14,280 bases of DNA from Rodentolepis nana. Its lineage: Eukaryota; Platyhelminthes; Cestoda; Cyclophyllidea; Hymenolepididae. Below are positions 11,901 through 14,280 of the stretch, one piece after another (the first letter of the stretch is position 1; every line of letters begins with the position of its first letter). Below the pieces are notes generated by a model. The model ran no database searches. It was not told the origin of the DNA and worked only from the letters and a program-made list of their open reading frames with translations. Position numbers and translations under genes: made by a program. The stretch lies in assembly GCA_900617975.1 (NCBI GenBank), contig UZAE01001256.1:1-14280 (forward strand), written 5' to 3'.

Positions 11901-13673
11901 CCAGAACTGAATAGTGTTAAATAAATTGCCTAAGGCCGATCTTTCTCACAAATTATGCAATGTAATGACCCTGCGAAGTTGAACATCTTAGCAGATGTGT
12001 AAGTCTTGGTTAAAAGGATCATTTTAATTTACAAATCTGCTTTGTTTATTAAAATTATTTGCTCTTTTAGGAAGCTCATGCGGTAGCTCGTCTCTTCCAT
12101 CTTATTCCTCCCTCTATGGAATGTCTTGAATTCAATCTTTTCCAGCGCGAATTTCATGAGAGTGGATTACCTGAGATCTGCTCGAAATTAGGTACGTTAA
12201 ACTCTGTTCAAACATTTTGGTAAAATATAAACTGGGTGTTTTTGGTTGCTTCTAGTTAAGTTATTAATTAATTTCACTTTTCGTTCGGTGCAAATTCATT
12301 TTGGTTAGTGGGAAAACTATCTAATTAGCAAACTGGAACTATTTGCCAGCCTGCATTTAAATTAAAAATCTAATTTTAGTTAATAAAAGCGTCTGTAAAA
12401 TCTCTTTTGCAGACAACTGTTTAGTTACAATAATTTATTTTAGGAAACTTTCAGATTTTTAACTCAAGTAAAGGCTAGAAAGAATGGAATTTAGATAGAA
12501 GTTTTGTGTGTTTTTTCAGGTTTGGGTTTGGTTTCTGGAGCTCCGCTTGCAAGAGGCTTACTCTCAGGAAAGTATGAGGAAAGAATTCCCCGATATTCTC
12601 GGGCGTCCCTTCAGGTTAGTTTAAATCTTGACATTCAAATGGAATTTGACTAGTTTTGTTTAGAAAATCGGCATTCTTAAGAGCGAAATTAGACTATATT
12701 TTGTTTGTTTTTTTTACTTTCTTGAGTTACTTACAAATCTTCGCTTCACCTTACTAAAACAATGAATTAATTCAATATCGGTTTTTGCCCATAATCCGGT
12801 ATTTTGTTTAAATGCACAATGACATAACCATTTGTACAATTTAAATGAAAGGCTTAATCAAAAGGCATTTTCCAATTTTAAGAGTCAGAAGGATTTTCGC
12901 GAACATATTCTCAGTAAGGAGGGGCAGGATCAACTAGCTCAAGCTTCCCAACTATCGAAATTAGCAAATCGCCTTGGAATTTCTCTTCCTCAACTCGCAA
13001 TAGGTAGCAAATAATGCTTTTTCCGCACTAAAATTGTATAAATTGTTTTGCATTACTCTTAACAAATCAAATATCTTTATTACCATTAACTTTAGACTTT
13101 TTAGAAGTCATAATATTAAAATTCCAACATTAACCCCCTTAGATAATAAATCTGATTTAGCACTGGGAATATCACGTGAATCACTGCCATATTATTGACA
13201 TAAGTCAAGTTACTGGAATAAATGTGAAATTTGGAAATAAGTGATCACCCACATAAACTTAATGTCTCAAAGTATAGAAATTTGATAAATTTCGAAAACT
13301 TCTTAATAGGTCTGTTTTATCACGGCTAATTGACTTCTTTGTGTTTAGTTTTAATAGGAGAGTGAATCGGGTTTACCTTATCAATGCCTTAGGTATCTAG
13401 ATCCCTATATAGCCAAGGTAAATGATAAAATGAGTATGGATGATTAACTCGTTTTTGTTGAATTTCTCCTACATGACTGTTCTGGCAATGTCAGTGATCT
13501 AATTAATTAGAGTTGTATCGTTATGCATTGAACTAAAACAATCGTCGTGCCTTTAAACTAAATGTAGCTTATTGATTTTTTTAGCCTGGTGCTTGAAATC
13601 TAACCAAGTTAACAGTGTAATACTAGGAGCAGCGACTGTTGATCAGTTGCAGGAAAATCTCGGAGCCTTATCG
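2873..13673 (+). CDS. Voltage-gated potassium channel beta subunit (Kv-beta, AKR6 family), 12 exons, C-terminus unresolved
   Basis: Twelve GT-AG exons join in phase to give 303 residues colinear with the vertebrate Kv-beta core (KCNAB1/2; Drosophila Hyperkinetic). In this family a cytoplasmic tetramer of aldo-keto reductase barrels docks beneath Kv1-type channels and couples NADP(H) state to gating. Family landmarks in order: LKVSCLGLG (residues 11-19), FGGQISDE (24-31), FDTSEYY (48-54), LSRKRIIEGLLGSLERLQLD (95-114), FYWGTSNW (148-155), LFQRE (184-188), PLARGLLSGKY (210-220), PRYSRASL (225-232), LGISLPQLAIAWCL (264-277), SVILGA (284-289) and DQLQENLGA (293-301). Asp49, Tyr54 and Lys82 match the catalytic Asp, Tyr and Lys. 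Ala122 replaces the catalytic Asn, and several nicotinamide-pocket residues also differ. There is a one-residue insertion near 124. The missing piece is a family tail of about 30 residues. No frame break, so probably functional and not a pseudogene. Confidence 0.93.
2884..5055 (+). other. Intron 1 (2172 bp)
   Basis: Donor GTAATG, acceptor TTTTAG. It holds a possible mariner-like miniature element at 3575-3942 and a 9 bp inverted repeat (CTTGATTTT at 3121-3129 with AAAATCAAG at 3166-3174). The rest is AT-rich sequence in which I see no gene. Its size and position would allow alternative first exons, but none was identified. Confidence 0.7.
3575..3942. mobile_element. Possible mariner-like miniature inverted-repeat element
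   Basis: The left end CAGGCTGTCCCAAA (3575-3588) and the reverse complement of the right end, CAGGGTGCCCCAAA (3929-3942), agree at 12 of 14 positions. This form resembles the CAGGGTGTCCCA-type ends found on some Tc1/mariner-like elements and their miniature derivatives. The 368 bp interior has no transposase-like coding sequence. A clean TA target duplication is not visible: the flanks are AA on the left and TT on the right. It may be an old non-autonomous copy. The ends alone could be chance. Confidence 0.35.
5056..5099 (+). CDS. Kv-beta exon 2
   Basis: This 44 nt exon lies between TTTTAG and GTAAGT and encodes residues 4 (last base) to 19 (first base), KLGGTGLKVSCLGL. The text matches the first beta strand of the Kv-beta barrel (NLGKSGLRVSCLGL in vertebrates). 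It enters in phase 2 and leaves in phase 1. No in-frame ATG lies between the nearest upstream stop (5003-5005) and this exon, so it cannot be a first coding exon on its own. Confidence 0.93.
5100..6064 (+). other. Intron 2 (965 bp)
   Basis: Donor GTAAGT, acceptor CTGCAG. It contains an uninterrupted (AT)20 microsatellite at 5867-5906. Nothing else was recognised. Open frames over the microsatellite reflect its simple sequence. Confidence 0.8.
5867..5906. repeat. (AT)20 microsatellite
   Basis: Forty bases of perfect alternating AT inside intron 2, 158 bp upstream of exon 3. Such a tract is likely to vary in length between individuals. Confidence 0.97.
6065..6102 (+). CDS. Kv-beta exon 3 (38 nt)
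   Basis: Flanked by CTGCAG and GTAGGT. It completes Gly19 and encodes TAVTFGGQISDE (residues 20-31). The family text is TWVTFGGQISDE. The Trp of that motif, which lies over the cofactor in Kv-beta2 (Trp57), is Ala here (GCG). Gln27 corresponds to Kv-beta2 Gln63 and is kept. The exon enters in phase 1 and ends in phase 0. Confidence 0.93.
6103..6652 (+). other. Intron 3 (550 bp)
   Basis: Donor GTAGGT, acceptor TTTTAG. AT-rich. Short open frames on both strands near 6150-6380 show no family similarity I recognise. Confidence 0.8.
6653..6732 (+). CDS. Kv-beta exon 4
   Basis: This 80 nt exon encodes residues 32-57 plus two bases of codon 58: MAEKITTLAYNSGINYFDTS (32-51), then EYYSEG. The catalytic Asp49 (in FDTSE) and Tyr54 keep the family's five-residue spacing. 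The donor is GTAACT and the exon leaves in phase 2. Confidence 0.95.
6818..6862 (+). CDS. Kv-beta exon 5 (45 nt)
   Basis: It encodes AEQTFGKILKNKGW (residues 59-72), with split Arg codons on both sides. It matches the vertebrate helix KAEVVLGNIIKKKGW. Three AGs cluster at the acceptor (6816-6822), and only the first (exon start 6818) keeps the reading frame. The preceding intron is the shortest in the gene, at 85 bp. Donor GTAAGA. Confidence 0.93.
6863..7060 (+). other. Intron 5 (198 bp)
   Basis: Donor GTAAGA, acceptor TTATAG. Nothing else noted. Confidence 0.8.
7061..7105 (+). CDS. Kv-beta exon 6 (45 nt)
   Basis: It encodes RSTYVICTKLLRHG (residues 74-87), with split codons on each side. 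Lys82 in ICTK is the catalytic Lys of the family (VITTK in vertebrates). The following vertebrate FWGG becomes LRHG, so the Trp of that loop is lost. Donor GTGAGT, phase 2. Confidence 0.92.
7106..7790 (+). other. Intron 6 (685 bp)
   Basis: Donor GTGAGT, acceptor ATGCAG. A single GGTGTCCCATATAAAGTG stretch near 7304 resembles a mariner-type terminal repeat, but I found no partner. No gene was seen. Confidence 0.8.
7791..7834 (+). CDS. Kv-beta exon 7 (44 nt)
   Basis: It completes Ser88 and encodes APTEVTLSRKRIIE (residues 89-102). The vertebrate counterpart is AETERGLSRKHIIE, of the same length. LSRK is near-invariant in Kv-beta subunits. Donor GTAAGA, phase 1. Confidence 0.94.
7835..8909 (+). 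other. Intron 7 (1075 bp)
   Basis: Donor GTAAGA, acceptor TTACAG. AT-rich throughout. I recognised no repeat or nested gene. Confidence 0.8.
8910..9085 (+). CDS. Kv-beta exon 8 (176 nt, largest exon)
   Basis: It encodes residues 103-161. SLERLQLDYVDIV (107-119) matches vertebrate SLERLQLEYVDVV, and FYWGTSNWSPDDIM (148-161) matches MYWGTSRWSSMEIM. Between them the vertebrate FANRPDP reads LIARDPD: the catalytic Asn is Ala122, and one extra residue follows Arg123. Ser153 (Kv-beta2 Ser188) is kept, and the adjacent Arg189 is Asn154. Donor GTAAAT, phase 0. Confidence 0.96.
9321..9336. repeat. (AG)8 tract
   Basis: Eight AG units in intron 8. A short simple repeat. Confidence 0.9.
10868..10889. 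repeat. Short inverted repeat, 10 bp arms
   Basis: TTAAGTGAAA and TTTCACTTAA are separated by two bases. The arms are perfect. It lies deep in intron 8 with no attached function. It could form a hairpin or simply be chance in AT-rich sequence. Confidence 0.6.
12071..12191 (+). CDS. Kv-beta exon 9
   Basis: This 121 nt exon encodes residues 162-201 plus one base: EAHAVARLFHLIPPSMECLE (162-181), then FNLFQREFHESGLPEICSKL. It aligns without gaps to vertebrate EAYSVARQFNL...PPICEQAEYHMFQRE...LPELFHKI. Kv-beta2 Gln214, which contacts the nicotinamide amide, is Cys179. Donor GTACGT. Confidence 0.95.
12192..12519 (+). other. Intron 9 (328 bp)
   Basis: Donor GTACGT, acceptor TTTCAG behind a T-rich tract. 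Nothing else noted. Confidence 0.85.
12520..12614 (+). CDS. Kv-beta exon 10
   Basis: This 95 nt exon encodes Gly202 (completed) to Gln233. SGAPLARGLLSGKYEERIPR (207-226) and YSRASLQ follow the family pattern TWSPLACGIVSGKY...IPPYSRASLK. Lys219, Tyr227 and Arg229 correspond to NADP-binding Lys254, Tyr262 and Arg264 of Kv-beta2. The cofactor-stacking Trp243, Ser244 and Cys248 are Gly208, Ala209 and Arg213. Donor GTTAGT, phase 0. Confidence 0.95.
12883..13003 (+). CDS. Kv-beta exon 11
   Basis: This 121 nt exon encodes residues 234-273, including FREHILSKEG (238-247) and LANRLGISLPQLAI (260-273). The family text is WLKDKILSEEG...AERLGCTLPQLAI. The start at 12883 (after TTTTAAG) gives exactly the vertebrate spacing from YSRASL to LSxEG. 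A second in-frame acceptor (CAG at 12886-12888) would drop Ser-Gln. Donor GTAGCA is weak but is the only one that joins in phase to exon 12. Confidence 0.92.
13004..13584 (+). other. Intron 11 (581 bp)
   Basis: Donor GTAGCA, acceptor TTTTAG after a T-rich tract. AT-rich, with nothing recognised. Confidence 0.8.
13585..13673 (+). CDS. Kv-beta exon 12 (last confident exon)
   Basis: This 89 nt exon completes Ala274 and encodes residues 275-303, including WCLKSNQVNSVILGAATVDQ (275-294), then LQENLGALS. It matches vertebrate [28 protein letters not shown]. Gly288, Gln294, Glu297 and Asn298 correspond to NADP-binding Gly323, Gln329, Glu332 and Asn333, and Ser325 is Ala290. Donor GTAAGA, phase 0, so a further exon is expected. 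Confidence 0.95.
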
Positions 13674-13765
13674 GTAAGAGTTTACGGCTTGATCTTCATA
13701 AACCTTGCTTCATAAGAGGGCTGTGTCTTAGCACTTAGTCATTTTAGCAACAATAATTTATGTAG

Positions 13766-13795
13766 GCTTTGGTATTAACCTCGCCTCTCATTTAG
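13766..13795 (+). other. Candidate terminal coding exon (option 1)
   Basis: After an acceptor at 13764-13765 (TATGTAG), the phase-0 frame reads ALVLTSPLI and then TAG. It resembles the vertebrate VLPKLSSSI and the LTP-type text that follows the GAI/GAL motif, but it stops about twenty residues short of the family end. If used, the protein would be 312 residues with a truncated last helix. Confidence 0.25.
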
Positions 13796-13808
13796 GCATG
13801 ATTTTAAG

Positions 13809-13868
13809 GAGCATTGGAGATTTGGAAATAAGGTAGGAGTGTCTTCTATTTTAAGCAGTTTACTTTAA
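13809..13868 (+). other. Candidate terminal coding exon (option 2)
   Basis: After TTTTAAG at 13808, the phase-0 frame gives 19 residues beginning EHWRFGNKVG and ends in TAA. The FGNK recalls the LGNK of the vertebrate tail, but the rest does not align. It is a weak alternative to the exon at 13766. The true last exon may instead lie past the window. Confidence 0.15.
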
Positions 13869-13883
13869 TCACCAAATCGCTCC

Positions 13884-13889
13884 AATAAA
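13884..13889 (+). terminator. Candidate polyadenylation signal
   Basis: AATAAA lies just downstream of both candidate terminal exons and is followed by a GT-containing stretch. It would end the Kv-beta transcript near 13905 if one of those exons is real. Such hexamers are common in AT-rich DNA. Confidence 0.3.
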
Positions 13890-13984
13890 GTTGCGTGCCT
13901 CCCATTTGCTGAAGTAGTTAGCCATCAAAATTAATTTTCGACAGCCCCTAGGTATCATTGTCACAAGCAACAAAGCATTCTAAT

Positions 13985-14280
13985 TTAATTTAGTTATTTA
14001 CATCAAATGACAGGCTTTATGGTAGTTATAATTAGCACTTTAGTTGACTTCGGGTTTCATAGAGGGGAGGAACATCAAATTCAAAGAAAAGTCGAGAGGA
14101 GGGACATTACACTAATTCAAAGTGTTATAAAGACGGCCACAAAGATGGAGAAAAAGGTAAGATGAGGTGCGTACTGTGAAAGTGTCCGAATATGACATAC
14201 AGTCGGGTCATAGCATTTTGGAGTCAGAAACGAACTTCCAGTTTATAGACTTTTTTGCCGTATGAGTATGCGTTGCCCAG
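13985..14280 (+). repeat. Dispersed repeat, copy C (runs off the window)
   Basis: It aligns with the segment at 2245-2535 in the same orientation: CATCAAATGACAGGC against TTTCAAATGGCAGGC, then TTTAGTTGACTTCGGG, an AGAGGG block, a GGAGTCAGAA block and CTTTTTTGCCGTATGAGTA near the end. The last bases, GCGTTGCCCAG, match the other copy to the window edge. Its open frame from the ATG at 14007 ends after about 52 codons, whereas the other copy's frame continues, which argues against a conserved protein. Confidence 0.75.

Larger units (their letters stand above)
9086..12070 (+). other. Intron 8 (2985 bp, longest)
   Basis: Donor GTAAAT, acceptor TTTTAG. It contains a GA tract (9321-9336), a 10 bp-arm palindrome (10868-10889) and a less AT-rich block at about 11160-11720 with a 74-codon open frame (11422-11643). 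Open frames on the minus strand near 9443 and 9915 have no recognisable similarity. No nested gene can be supported. Confidence 0.75.

Noticed and set aside
13585..13708. Read-through of exon 12 past its donor as the natural C-terminus
   Set aside because: The frame continues about 11 codons to a TAA, but the text does not resemble the family tail and a good GTAAGA donor sits at the expected boundary. It would only be an intron-retention form.
1..14280. tRNA, rRNA, CRISPR array, operon or phage features
   Set aside because: None seen. The split gene with GT-AG introns shows the window is nuclear eukaryotic DNA.

Overview
The window is AT-rich eukaryotic DNA, almost certainly from an invertebrate animal. 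It holds one recognisable protein-coding gene on the plus strand, split into at least twelve small exons by GT-AG introns. No bacterial-style gene, tRNA, rRNA or CRISPR array was seen. The AT-richness, strings of 38 to 45 nt exons and small dispersed repeats would suit a flatworm, but that lineage is only a low-confidence guess.

The gene encodes a voltage-gated potassium channel beta subunit (Kv-beta, the KCNAB / Hyperkinetic / AKR6 branch of the aldo-keto reductases). Twelve exons between 2873 and 13673 join with matching phases at every junction. They give a 303-residue reading frame with no internal stop that runs almost colinear with the vertebrate Kv-beta core. The C-terminal tail is not resolved: two weak candidate terminal exons (13766 and 13809) precede an AATAAA at 13884, or the true last exon lies beyond the window. 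The start is probably the ATG at 2873, about 240 bp downstream of a TATAAATA, though a longer N-terminus cannot be excluded.

The most notable feature of the protein is its cofactor pocket. The catalytic Asp, Tyr and Lys are present. The Asn of the tetrad is Ala, and the other residues that surround the nicotinamide ring in Kv-beta2 (Trp57, Gln214, Trp243, Ser244) are also replaced. Residues that hold the far part of NADP(H) (Lys254, Tyr262, Arg264, Gln329, Glu332, Asn333) are conserved. This suggests a channel subunit that may still bind a dinucleotide but has lost or changed its redox chemistry.

Layout: 1-2244 is non-coding, with a fragment of a dispersed repeat (about 271-322) and a probable solo LTR (545-887) flanked by GACT duplications. 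A fuller copy of the dispersed repeat (about 2245-2553) lies just upstream of the putative promoter and first exon. The gene occupies 2873-13673, with introns from 85 to 2985 bp. These introns hold a possible mariner-like miniature element (3575-3942), an (AT)20 microsatellite (5867-5906), a GA tract and a less AT-rich block (about 11160-11720). A third copy of the dispersed repeat, in the same orientation, begins near 13985 and runs off the window end.
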